From NCBI RefSeq assembly GCF_029227915.1, contig NC_079886.1, positions 27,010,501 through 27,074,500 on the forward strand: a stretch of DNA of 64,000 nucleotides, given 5' to 3'. The notes beneath the pieces are model-generated. The model searched no databases. It worked only from the letters and a program-made list of their open reading frames with translations, and was not told the DNA's origin. The position numbers and the translations under genes are program-made. Positions 53,801 through 64,000 of the stretch are shown in pieces. The stretch is from Hydractinia symbiolongicarpus. Its lineage: Eukaryota > Cnidaria > Hydrozoa > Anthoathecata > Hydractiniidae. Each line of letters begins with the position of its first letter. Within the stretch, counting starts at the first letter, position 1.

Positions 53801-55950
53801 GAAAATCGCGGGTTTTCGTTTGCCGGAGATTAAACTCCTTTTATTCAGCGTCTCATCAAGAATGAAATCGTTTTTGAAAACTACAAATCTTATGCGTTTT
53901 AGTGGTAAAAAATTAATTTAAAAAATCGTTCGGGAAATGAGTTTACTCCCAGTTTACTTTCTTCGTATAAATTCGACTATATGGGTCAAGCCCGGGATTT
54001 ACGGGAACTCTCGGGTTTTCGTTTGCCGGCGATTAAACTCCTTTTATTCAGCGTCTCATCAAAAATGAAATCATTTTTGAAAACTACAAGTCTCATGCGT
54101 TTTAGTGGTGAAAAAATAATTTAAAAAATTGTTCGGGAAATGAGTTCACTCCCTGCGTACTTTCTTTGTATACTTTTGACTATACGGGCCGAATCTAGGA
54201 TTCACGGGAAATCGCAGGTTTTCGTTTGCCGGAGATTAAACTCCTTTTATTCAGCGTCTCATCAAGAATGAAATCGTTTTTGAAAACTACAAGTCTTATG
54301 CGTTTTAGTGGTAAAAAATTAATTTAAAAAATCGTTCGGGAAATGAGTTTACTCCCAGTTTACTTTCTTCGTATAAATTCGACTATACGGGTCAAGCCCG
54401 GGATTTACGGGAACTCTCGGGTTTTCGTTTGCCGGCGATTAAACTCCTTTTATTCAGCGTCTCATCAAAAATGAAATCATTTTTAAAAACTACAAGTCTC
54501 ATGCGTTTTAGTGGTGAAGAAATAATTTAAAAAATTGTTCGGGAAATGAGTTTACTCCCTGGGTAATTTCTTTGTATACATTCGACTATACGGCCAAGCC
54601 CAGGATTTACGGGAAATCGCGGGTTTTCGTTTGCCGGCGATTAAACTCCTTTTATTCAGCGTCTCATCAATAATGAAATCGTTTTTGAAAACTGCAAGTC
54701 TTATGCGTTTTAGTGGTAAAAAATTAATTTAAAAAATCGTTCGGGAAATGAGTTTACTCCCTGGGTACTTTCTTTGTATACTTTTTACTGTAGGGGCCGA
54801 CTCCGTGATATACGGAAAATCGCGGGTTTTCGTTTGCCGGCGATTAAACTACTTTTATTCAGTGTCTCATCAAAAACGAAATCATTTTTGAAAACTACAA
54901 GTCTCATGCGTTTTAGTGGTGAAAAATAATTTAAAGAAACCTTCGGGAAATGAGTTTACTCCCTGCGTACTTTCTTTGTATACTTTTGACTATACGGGCC
55001 GAATCTGGGATTTACGGGAAATCGCGGGTTTTCGTTTGCCGGAGATTAAACTCCTTTTATTCAGCGTCTCATCAAAAATGAAATCATTTTTGAAATCTAC
55101 AAGTCTCATGCGTTTTAGTGGTGAAAAAATAATTAAAAGAATCGTTCGGGAAATGAGTTTACTCCCTGGGTACTTTCTTTGTATACTTTTCACTGTACGG
55201 GCCGAGTCCGTGATATACGGAAAATCGCGGGTTTTCGTTTGCCGGCGATTACACTTCTTTTATTCAGAGTCTCATCAAAAACGAAATCATTTTTGAAAAC
55301 TACAAGTCTCATGCGTTTGAGTGGTGAAAAACAATTTAAAGAATCGTTCGGGAAATGAGTTTACTCCATGCGTACTTTCTTTGTATACTTTTTGACTATA
55401 CGGGCCGAATCTGGGATTTACGGGAAATCGCGGGTTTTCGTTTGCCGGCGATTAAACTCCTTTTATTCAGCGTCTCATCAAAAATGAAATCATTTTTGAA
55501 AACTACAAGTCTCATGCGTTCTAGTGGTAAAAAATTAATTCAAAAAATCGTTCGGGAAATGAGTTTACTCCCAGTTTACTTTCTTTGTATACATTCCACT
55601 ATACGGGTCAAGCCCGGGATTTACGGCAAATCGCGGGTTTTCGTTTGCCGGCGATTAAACTCCTTTTATTCAGCGTCTCATCATTTTTGAAACTAAAAGT
55701 CTCATGCGTTTTAGTGGTGAAAAAATAATTTAAAGAATCGTTTGGGAAATGAGTTTACTCCCTGGGTACTTTCTTTGTATACTTTTCACTGTACGGGCCG
55801 AGTCCGTGATATACGGAAAATCGCGGTTTTCGTTTGCCGGAGATTGAACTCCTTTTATTCAGCGTCTCATCAAAAATGAAATCGTTTTTGAAAACTACAA
55901 GTCTCATGCGTTTTAGTGGTGAAAAAATAATTTAAAAAATTGTTCGGGAA

Positions 55951-56330
55951 ATGAGTTTACTCCCAGTTTACTTTCTTTGTATACATTCGACTATACGGTC
56001 AAGCCCGGGATTTACGGGAAATCGCGGGTTTTCGTTTGCCGGCGATTAAACTCCTTTTATTCAGCGTCTCATCATTTTTGAAAACTACAAGTCTCATGCG
56101 TTTTAGTGGTGAAAAAATAATTTAAAGAATCGTTTGGGAAATGAGTTTACTCCCAGTTTACTTTCTTTGTATACATTCGACTATACGGTCAAGCCCGGGA
56201 TTTACGGGAAATCGCGGGTTTTCGTTTGCCGGCGATTAAACTCCTTTTATTCAGCGTCTCATCATTTTTGAAAACTACAAGTCTCATGCGTTTTAGTGGT
56301 GAAAAAATAATTTAAAGAATCGTTTGGGAA
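55951..56330 (+). repeat. Tandem pair of 190-bp short monomers
   Basis: Two successive units (55,951-56,140 and 56,141-56,330) both carry the 12-base dyad deletion and CGGTCAAG. They differ mainly at the preceding joint (AAATTGTTCGGG against GAATCGTTTGGG). Super-unit copy 1 has only one, so a short monomer was itself duplicated or lost as a unit. Confidence 0.85.
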
Positions 56331-56737
56331 ATGAGTTTACTCCCTGGGTACTTTCTTTGTATACTTTTTGACTATACGGGCCAAATCTGGGATTTACGGG
56401 AAATCGCGGGTTTTCGTTTGCCGGAGATTGAACTCCTTTTATTCTGCGTCTCATCAAAAATGAAATCGTTTTTGAAAACTACAAGTCTCATGCGTTTTAG
56501 TGGTAAAAAGTTAATTAAAAAAATCGTTCGGGAAATGAGTTTACTCCCAGTTTACTTTCTTTGTATACATTCGACTATACGGGTCAAGCCCGGGATTTAC
56601 GGCAAATCGCGGGTTTTCGTTTGCCGGCGATTAAACTCCTTTTATTCAGCGTCTCATCAAAAATGAAATCATTTTTGAAAACTAAAAGTCTCATGCGTTT
56701 TAGTAGTGAAAAAATAATTTAAAGAATCGTTCGGGAA

Positions 56738-56937
56738 ATGAGTTCACTCACTGCGTACTTTCTTTGTATACATTCCACTATACGGGTCAAGCCCGGGATT
56801 TACGGCAAATCGCGGGTTTTCGTTTGCCGGCGATTAAACTACTTTTATTCAGCGTCTCACCAAAAATGAAATCATTTTTGAAAACTAAAAGTCTCATGCG
56901 TTTTAGTGGTGAAAAAATAATTTAAAGAATCGTTTGG
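56738..56937 (+). repeat. Mosaic monomer at the left edge of a 5-monomer duplication
   Basis: The left part is GTTCACTCACTGCG, of the GAATCTGGG subfamily. From CATTCCACTATACGGG (56,771) the sequence is that of the CGTGCGGG subfamily. The same right part occurs in its usual context from 57,785, 1,014 bases later. Confidence 0.75.
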
Positions 56938-58525
56938 GAAATGAGTTTACTCCCTGGGTACTTTCTTTGTATACTTTTCACTGTACGGGCCGAGTCCGTG
57001 ATATACGGAAAATCGCGGGCTTTCGTTTGCCGAAGATTAAACTCCTTTTATTCAGCGTCTCATCAAGAATGAAATCGTTTTTGAAAACTACAAATCTTAT
57101 GCGTTTTAGTGGTAAAAAATTAATTTAAAAATCGTTCGGGAAATGAGTTTACTCCCAGTTTACTTTCTTCGTATAAATTCGACTATATGGGTCAAGCCCG
57201 GGATTTACGGGAACTCTCGGGTTTTCGTTTGCCGGCGATTAAACTCCTTTTATTCAGCGTTTCATCAAAAATGAAATCATTTTTGAAAACTACAAGTCTC
57301 ATGCGTTTTATTGGTGAAAAAATAATTTAAAAATTGTTCGGGAAATGAGTTTACTCCCAGTTTACTTTCTTTCTATACTTTTTGACTATGCGGGCCGAAT
57401 CTGGGATTTACGGGAAATCGCGTGTTTTCGTTTGCCGGAGATTGAACTCCTTTTATTCAGCGTCTCATCAAAAATGAAATCGTTTTTGAAAACTAAAAGT
57501 CTCATGCGTTTTAGTAGTGAAAAAATAATTTAAAGAATCGTTCGGGAAATGAGTTCACTCCCTGCGTACTTTCTTTGTATACTTTTGACTATACGGGCCG
57601 AATCTGGGATTTACGGGAAATCGCAGGTTTTCGTTTGCCTGAGATTAAACTCCTTTTATTTAGCGTCTCATCAAGAATGAAATCGTTTTTAAAAACTACA
57701 AGTCTTATTCGTTTTAGTGGTAAAAAATTAATTTCAAAAATCGAGCGGGAAATGAGTTTACTCCCAGTTTACTTTCTTTGTATACATTCCACTATACGGG
57801 TCAAGCCCGGGATTTACGGCAAATCGCGGGTTTTCGTTTGCCGGCGATTAAACTACTTTTATTCAGCGTCTCACCAAAAATGAAATCATTTTTGAAAACT
57901 AAAAGTCTCATGCGTTTTAGTGGTGAAAAAATAATTTAAAGAATCGTTTGGGAAATGAGTTTACTCCCTGGGTACTTTCTTTGTATACTTTTCACTGTAC
58001 GGGCCGAGTCCGTGATATACGGAAAATCGCGGGTTTTCGTTTGCCGAAGATTAAACTCCTTTTATTCAGCGTCTCATCAAGAATGAAATCGTTTTTGAAA
58101 ACTACAAATCTTATGCGTTTTAGTGGTAAAAAATTAATTTAAAAATCGTTCGGGAAATGAGTTTACTCCCAGTTTACTTTCTTCGTATAAATTCGACTAT
58201 ATGGGTCAAGCCCGGGATTTACGGGAACTCTCGGGTTTTCGTTTGCCGGCGATTAAACTCCTTTTATTCAGCGTTTCATCAAAAATGAAATCATTTTTGA
58301 AAACTACAAGTCTCATGCGTTTTATTGGTGAAAAAATAATTTAAAAATTGTTCGGGAAATGAGTTTACTCCCAGTTTACTTTCTTTCTATACTTTTTGAC
58401 TATGCGGGCCGAATCTGGGATTTACGGGAAATCGCGTGTTTTCGTTTGCCGGAGATTGAACTCCTTTTATTCAGCGTCTCATCAAAAATGAAATCGTTTT
58501 TGAAAACTACAAGTCTCATGCGTTT
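56771..58525 (+). repeat. 5-monomer (1,014-bp) offset duplication
   Basis: 56,771-57,511 is repeated at 57,785-58,525, including the rare variants CTTTCTATAC, GACTATGCGGG, GCGTGTTTTCG and TTTATTGGTG. One difference is AAACTAAAAG near 57,491 against AAACTACAAG near 58,505. This straddles the right end of super-unit copy 2. Confidence 0.85.
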
Positions 58526-59373
58526 TAGTGGTGAAAAAATAATTTAAAAAATTGCTCGGGAAATGAGTTTACTCCCAGTTTACTTTCTTTGTATACATTC
58601 GACTATACGGGTCAAGCCCGGGATTTACGGGAAATCGCGGGTTTTCGTTTGCCGGCGATTAAACTCCTTTTATTCAGCGTCTCATCAAAAACGAAATCAT
58701 TATTGAAAACTACAAGTCTCATGCGTTTTAGTGGTAAAAAATTAATTTAAAAAATCGTTAGGGAAATGAGTTTATTCCCAGTTTACTTTCTTTGTATACA
58801 TTCGACTATACGGGTCAAGCCCGGGATTTACGGCAAATCGCGGGTTTTCGTTTGCCGGAGATTGAACTCCTTTTATTCAGCGTCTCATCAAAAATGAAAT
58901 CGTTTTTGAAAACTACAAGTCTCATGCGTTTTAGTGGTGAAAAAATAATTTAAAAAATTGTTCGGGAAATGAGTTTACTCCCAGTTTACTTTCTTTGTAT
59001 ACATTCGACTATACGGTCAAGCCCGGGATTTACGGGAAATCGCGGGTTTTCGTTTGCCGGCGATTAAACTCCTTTTATTCAGCGTCTCATCAAAAAAGAA
59101 ATCATTTTTGAAAACTACAAGTCTCATGCGTTTTAGTGGTAAAAATTTAATTTAAAAAATCGTTCGGGAAATGAGTTTACTCCCAGTTTACTTTCTTTGT
59201 ATACATTCGACTATACGGGTCAAGCCCGGGATTTACGGCAAATCGCGGGTTTTCGTTTGCCGGCGATTAAACTCCTTTTATTCAGCGTCTCATCAAAAAT
59301 GAAATCATTTTTGAAAACTAAAAGTCTCATGCGTTTTAGTGGTGAAAAAATAATTTAAAGAATCGTTCGGGAA

Positions 59374-60660
59374 ATGAGTTCACTCCCTGCGTACTTTCTT
59401 TGTATACTTTTGATTATACGGGCCGAATCTGGGATTTACGGGAAATCGCAGGTTTTCGTTTGCCTGAGATTAAACTCCTTTTATTTAGCGTCTCATCAAG
59501 AATGAAATCGTTTTTAAAAACTACAAGTCTTATGCGTTTTAGTGGTAAAAAATTAATTTAAAAAAACGTGCGGGAAATGAGTTTACTCCCAGTTTACTTT
59601 CTTTGTATACATTCCACTATACGGGTCAAGCCCGGGATTTACGGCAAATCGCGGGTTTTCGTTTGCCGGCGATTAAACTACTTTTATTCAGCGTCTCATC
59701 AAATATGAAATCATTTTTGAAAACTAAAAGTCTCATGCGTTTTAGTGGTGAAAAAATAATTTAAAGAATCGTTTGGGAAATGAGTTTACTCCCTGGGTAC
59801 TTTCTTTGTATACTTTTCACTGTACGGGCCGAGTCCGTGATATACGGAAAATCGCGGGTTTTCGTTTGCCGGAGATTAAACTCCTTTTATTCAGCGTCTC
59901 ATCAAGAATGAAATCGTTTTTGAAAACTACAAATCTTATGCGTTTTAGTAGTAAAACATTAATTTAAAAATCGTTCGGGAAATGAGTTTACTCCCAGTTT
60001 ACTTTCTTCGTATAAATTCGACTATATGGGTCAAGCCCGGGATTTACGGGAACTCTCGGGTTTTCGTTTGCCGGCGATTAAACTCCTTTTATTCAGCGTC
60101 TCATCAAAAATGAAATCATTTTTGAAAACTACAAGTCTCATGCGTTTTAGTGGTGAAAAAATAATTTAAAGAATCGTTCGGGAAATGAGTTCACTCCCTG
60201 CGTACTTTCTTTGTATACTTTTGACTATACGGGCCGAATCTGGGATTTACGGGAAATCGCAGGTTTTCGTTTGCCTGAGATTAAACTCCTTTTATTTAGC
60301 GTCTCATCAAGAATGAAATCGTTTTTAAAAACTACAAGTCTTATGCGTTTTAGTGGTAAAAAAATAATTTAAAAAATCGTGCGGGAAATGAGTTTACTCC
60401 CAGTTTACTTTCTTTGTATACATTCCACTATACGGGTCAAGCCCGGGATTTACGGCAAATCGCGGGTTTTCGTTTGCCGGCGATTAAACTACTTTTACTC
60501 AGCGTCTCATCAAATATGAAATCATTTTTGAAAACTAAAACTCTCATGCGTTTTAGTGGTGAAAAAATAATTTAAAGAATCGTTTGGGAAATGAGTTTAC
60601 TCCCTGGGTACTTTCTTTGTATACTTTTCACTGTACGGGCCGAGTCCGTGATATACGGAA
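59374..60660 (+). repeat. 4-monomer (811-bp) unit and partial second copy
   Basis: The order GTTCACTCCCTGCG monomer, CGTGCGGG monomer, TTTCACTGTACGG monomer, TTCGTATAAATTCG monomer starts at 59,374 and restarts at 60,185. The second copy stops inside its third monomer, which turns into a GATTGAACTCC type at about 60,665-60,690. Confidence 0.8.
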
Positions 60661-62839
60661 AATCGCGGGTTTTCGTTTGCCGGAGATTGAACTCCTTTTA
60701 TTCAGCGTCTCCTCAAAAATGAAATCGTTTTTGAAAACTACAAGTCTCATGCGTTTTAGTGGTGATAAAATAATTTAAAAAATTGTTCGGGAAATGAGTT
60801 TACTCCCAATTTACTTTCTTTGCATACATTCGACTATACGGGTCAAGCCCGGGATTTACGGGAAATCGCGGGTTTTCGTTTGCCGGCGATTAAACTCCTT
60901 TTATTCAGCGTCTCATCAAAAACGAAATCATTATTGAAAACTACAAGTCTCATGCGTTTTAGTGGTAAAAAATTAATTTAAAAAATCGTTAGGGAAATGA
61001 GTTTACTCCCAGTTTACTTTCTTTGTATACATTCGACTATACGGGTCAAGCCCGGGATTTACGGCAAATCGCGGGTTTTCGTTTGCCGGCGATTAAACTC
61101 CTTTTATTCAGCGTCTCAACAAAAATGAAATCATTTTTGAAAACTAAAAGTCTCATGCGTTTTAGTGGTGAAAAAATAATTTAAAGAATCGTTTGGGAAA
61201 TGAGTTCACTCCCTGCGTACTTTCTTTGTATACTTTTGACTATACGGGCCGAATCTGGGATTTACGGGAAATCGTAGTTTTTCGTTTGCCGGAGATTAAA
61301 CTCCTTTTATTCAGCGTCTCATCAAGAATGAAATCGTTTTTGAAAACTACAAGTCTTATGCGTTTTAGTGGTAAAAAATTAATTTAAAAAATCGTTCGGG
61401 AAATGAGTTTACTCCCAGTTTACTTTCTTCGTATAAATTCGACTATACGGGTCAAGCCCGGGATTTACGGGAACTCTCGGGATTTCGTTTGCCGGCGATT
61501 AAACTCCTTTTATTCAGCGTCTCATCAAAAATGAAATCATTTTTAAAAACTACAAGTCTCATGCGTTTTAGTGGTAAAGAAATAATTTAAAAAATCGTTC
61601 GGGAAATGAGTTTACTCCCAGTTTACTTTCTTCGTATAAATTCGACTATATGGGTCAAGCCCGGGATTTACGGGAACTCTCGGGTTTTCGTTTGCCGGCG
61701 ATTAAACTCCTTTTATTCAGCGTCTCATCAAAAATGAAATCATTTTTCAAAACTACAAGTCTCATGCGTTTTAGTGGTGAAAAAATAATTTAAAAAATTG
61801 TTCGGGAAATGAGTTTACTCCCAGTTTACTTTCTTTGTATACTTTTTGACTATACGGGCCGAATCTGGGATTTACGGGAAATCGCGGGTTTTCGTTTGCC
61901 GGAGATTGAACTCCTTTTATTCAGCGTCTCATCAAAAATGAAATCGTTTTTGAAAACTACAAGTCTCATGCGTTTTAGTGGTGATAAAATAATTTAAAAA
62001 ATTGTTCGGGAAATGAGTTTACTCCCAGTTTACTTTCTTTGTATACATTCGACTATACGGGTCAAGCCCGGGATTTACGGGAAATCGCGGGTTTTCGTTT
62101 GCCGGCGATTAAACTCCTTTTATTCAGCGTCTCATCAAAAACGAAATCATTATTGAAAACTACAAGTCTCATGCGTTTTAGTGGTAAAAAATTAATTTAA
62201 AAAATCGTTAGGGAAATGAGTTTACTCCCAGTTTACTTTCTTTGTATACATTCGACTATACGGGTCAAGCCCGGGATTTACGGCAAATCGCGGGTTTTCG
62301 TTTGCCGGCGATTAAACTCCTTTTATTCAGCGTCTCAACAAAAATGAAATCATTTTTGAAAACTAAAAGTCTCATGCGTTTTAGTGGTGAAAAAATAATT
62401 TAAAGAATCGTTTGGGAAATGAGTTCACTCCCTGCGTACTTTCTTTGTATACTTTTGACTATACGGGCCGAATCTGGGATTTACGGGAAATCGTAGTTTT
62501 TCGTTTGCCGGAGATTAAACTCCTTTTATTCAGCGTCTCATCAAGAATGAAATCGTTTTTGAAAACTACAAGTCTTATGCGTTTTAGTGGTAAAAAATTA
62601 ATTTAAAAAATCGTTCGGGAAATGAGTTTACTCCCAGTTCACTTTCTTCGTATAAATTCGACTATACGGGTCAAGCCCGGGATGTACGGGAACTCTCGGG
62701 ATTTCGTTTGCCGGCGATTAAACTCCTTTTATTCAGCGTCTCATCAAAAATGAAATCATTTTTAAAAACTACAAGTCTCATGCGTTTTAGTGGTAAAGAA
62801 ATAATTTAAAAAATCGTTCGGGAAATGAGTTTACTCCCT
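60640..62839 (+). repeat. 6-monomer (1,219-bp) unit in tandem
   Basis: 60,640-61,620 is repeated at 61,859-62,839. The private markers GGTGATAAAATAATT (60,761 and 61,980) and AAATCGTAGTTTTTCG (61,270 and 62,489) occur only in these two copies. The first copy leads into a TTCGTATAAATTCG monomer and the second into a TGGGTAATTTC monomer, showing different right-hand joints. Confidence 0.85.
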
Positions 62840-64000
62840 GGGTAATTTCTTTGTATACATTCGACTATACGGCCAAGCCCAGGATTTACGGGAAATCGCG
62901 GGTTTTCGTTTGCCGGCGATTAAACTCCTTTTATTTAGCGTCTCATCAAAAACGAAATCATTTTTGAAAACTACAAGTCTCATGCGTTTTAGTGGTGAAA
63001 AATAATTTAAAGAATCGTTCGGGAAATGAGTTTACTCACTGGGTACTTTCTTTGTATACATTTGACTATACGGGCCGAATCTGGGATTTACGGGAAATCG
63101 CAGGTTTTCGTTTGCCTGAGATTAAACTCCTTTTATTCAGCGTCTCATCAAGAATGAAATCGTTTTTAAAAACTACAAGTCTTATGCGTTTTAGTGGTAA
63201 AAAATTAATTTAAAAAATCGTGCGGGAAATGAGTTTACTCCCAGTTTACTTTCTTTGTATACATTCCACTATACGGGTCAAGCCCGGGATTTACGGCAAA
63301 TCGCGGGTTTTCGTTTCCCGGCGATTAAACTACTTTTATTCAGCGTCTCATCAAAAATGAAATCATTTTTGAAAACTAAAAGTCTCATGCATTTTAGTGG
63401 TGAAAAAATAATTTAAAGAATCGTTTGGGAAATGAGTTTACTCCCTGGGTACTTTCTTTGTATACTTTTCACTGTACGGGCCGAGTCCGTGATATACGGA
63501 AAATCGCGGGTTCTCGTTTGCCGGAGATTAAACTCCTTTTATTCAGTGTCTCATCAAGAATGAAATCGTTTTTGAAAACTACAAATCTTATGCGTTTTAG
63601 TGGTAAAAAATTAATTTAAAAAATCGTTCGGGAAATGAGTTTACTCCCAGTTTACTTTCTTCGTATAAATTCGACTATATGGGTCAAGCCCGGGATTTAT
63701 GGGAACTCTCGGGTTTTCGTTTGCCGGCGATTAAACTCCTTTTATTCAGCGTCTCATCAAAAATGAAATCATTTTTGAAAACTACAAGTCTCATGCGTTT
63801 TAGTGGTGAAAAAATAATTTAAAAAATTGTTCGGGAAATGAGTTTACTCCCAGTTTACTTTCTTTGTGTCCTTTTTGACAATACGGGCCGAATCTGGGAT
63901 TTACGGGAAATCGCGGGTTTTCGTTTGCCGGAGATTGAACTCCTTTTATTCAGCGTCTCATCAAAAATGAAATCGTTTTTGAAAACTACAAGTCTCATGC

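Larger units (their letters stand above)
33404..57513 (+). repeat. Large super-unit, copy 2 (24.1 kb, ~119 monomers)
   Basis: Direct repeat of 2,603-33,403. The offset is 30,801 at the left end and steps to 29,585, 29,787, 28,365, 27,959, 27,553, 23,699, 23,889 and finally 24,093. Rare private variants are shared at matching places, for example ACTATACTGGCC at about 22,776 and 50,735, AAACCTTCGGG at 31,239 and 54,938, and AATGAACTCG at about 10,486 and 40,071. Copy 2 also has its own changes (AGTATGTCATC near 37,421; GGCCGACTCCG near 54,796). The match to copy 1 ends near 57,513. Confidence 0.9.
44809..57513 (+). repeat. Domain 3 subfamily block, super-unit copy 2
   Basis: Same order of monomers as 15,022-33,403 after removal of the 7-monomer, dimer and 19-monomer extras. 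Two single-monomer losses relative to copy 1 lie near 50,850 and 51,160. At the second, the left part of the 23,340 type is joined to the right part of the 23,540 type. Confidence 0.75.
1..64000 (+). repeat. Satellite DNA array, ~203-bp monomer, about 316 copies
   Basis: The landmark ATGAGTTTACTCC recurs every 201-204 bases from position 22 to the right edge, always on the plus strand. Between landmarks the order of blocks is constant: GTATAC, a CCCGGG/ACGGG-rich middle, GCCGGCGATTAAAC, CAGCGTCTCATC, a TGAAATC dyad, CTCATGCGTTTTAGTGG, then an A/T tract. There are no interruptions, inversions or unique segments, so every stretch without a gene holds this repeat. Neighbouring monomers differ at many sites, whereas monomers many units apart can be almost identical, which indicates higher-order organisation. 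The array runs off both edges. Location in heterochromatin is inferred from known satellite behaviour, not shown here. Species and satellite family are not recognised. Confidence 0.98.
57514..64000 (+). repeat. Right-hand block of domain-3 monomers with local duplications
   Basis: Beyond the super-unit match the array continues with domain-3 subfamilies: GAATCTGGG, TTTCACTGTACGG, TTCGTATAAATTCG and GATTGAACTCC monomers. It shows 5-, 4- and 6-monomer local duplications and mixed monomers. From about 62,830 to the edge it runs in the same order as 18,890, 25,590, 47,260 and 53,150, suggesting another partly preserved stretch of domain 3. It is cut by the window edge. Confidence 0.8.

Noticed and set aside
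33404-57513. The large duplication as a pure assembly artefact
   Set aside because: The copies differ by many private substitutions and by eight whole-monomer length changes, which simple duplication of a contig would not give. Some collapse or mis-joining cannot be excluded without reads.
656-63619. Many open reading frames of 60-130 codons, with very similar predicted peptides on the plus strand
   Set aside because: They are the same piece of each monomer read in one frame. The period of about 203 is not a multiple of three, so frames close within one monomer or pass to the next only where an indel happens. Variation shows no codon pattern, and there is no consistent start context, promoter or splice structure. 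I call no CDS.
1-64000. CRISPR array
   Set aside because: The repeats are about 203 bp and directly adjacent; there are no unique spacers and no short palindromic repeats separated by spacers.
1-64000. Promoter or polyadenylation signals (TTTGTATAC, AATAATTTAAA)
   Set aside because: These short AT-rich strings occur in nearly every monomer and have no linked gene. Satellite transcription is possible but not supported by the sequence alone.
1-64000. Transposable element, integrated virus, rRNA or tRNA gene
   Set aside because: Every part of the window can be placed in the monomer. No terminal repeats, protein domains or structured RNA sequences were seen.

Overview
The whole 64-kb window is one uninterrupted head-to-tail satellite DNA array, all in the same orientation. 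The monomer is about 203 bp (mostly 201-204, with a 190-bp variant), giving roughly 316 copies. I found no protein gene, RNA gene, transposable element, CRISPR array, telomeric repeat or unique-sequence island. An array of this length and purity fits centromeric, pericentromeric or subtelomeric heterochromatin of a eukaryote. I do not recognise the monomer and will not name a species. A hand-built consensus has about 37% G+C and about 13 CpG, against about 7 expected from its C and G content, so CpG is not depleted.

Layout: (1) 1-2,602 is an incomplete leading block carrying a 4-monomer (810-bp) duplication. (2) 2,603-33,403 is a 30.8-kb super-unit of about 152 monomers. (3) 33,404-57,513 repeats the same super-unit in shortened form (24.1 kb, about 119 monomers). 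(4) 57,514-64,000 continues in the style of the right-hand part of the super-unit, with further local 4-, 5- and 6-monomer duplications. Within each super-unit the monomer subfamilies occur in the same order: domain 1 (CCCAGTTTAC monomers, often with TTGGCCGG), domain 2 (CTCCTGGG/GATTCCAGG and GAGTCCTGG monomers) and domain 3 (TTTCACTGTACGG, TTCGTATAAATTCG and GAATCTGGG monomers).

The two super-unit copies match almost base for base between eight length differences: -1,216, +202, -1,422, -406, -406, -3,854, +190 and +204 bp. Each is a whole number of monomers. Mosaic monomers sit at several breakpoints, and one monomer (29,441-29,555) carries an internal patch from another subfamily. This is a record of nested unequal exchange and conversion on at least three scales: 203 bp, 0.6-4.5 kb and 24-31 kb.

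The monomer itself contains a near-ideal 22-bp dyad (TCAAAAATGA, AA, TCATTTTTGA), one arm of which is lost in the 190-bp variants. It also has an AT-only tract at the repeat joint, a GC-rich CpG-dense middle, and a weak CENP-B-box-like motif one base short of the canonical spacing. Open reading frames of 60-130 codons recur only because the repeat recurs; I treat them as non-coding.
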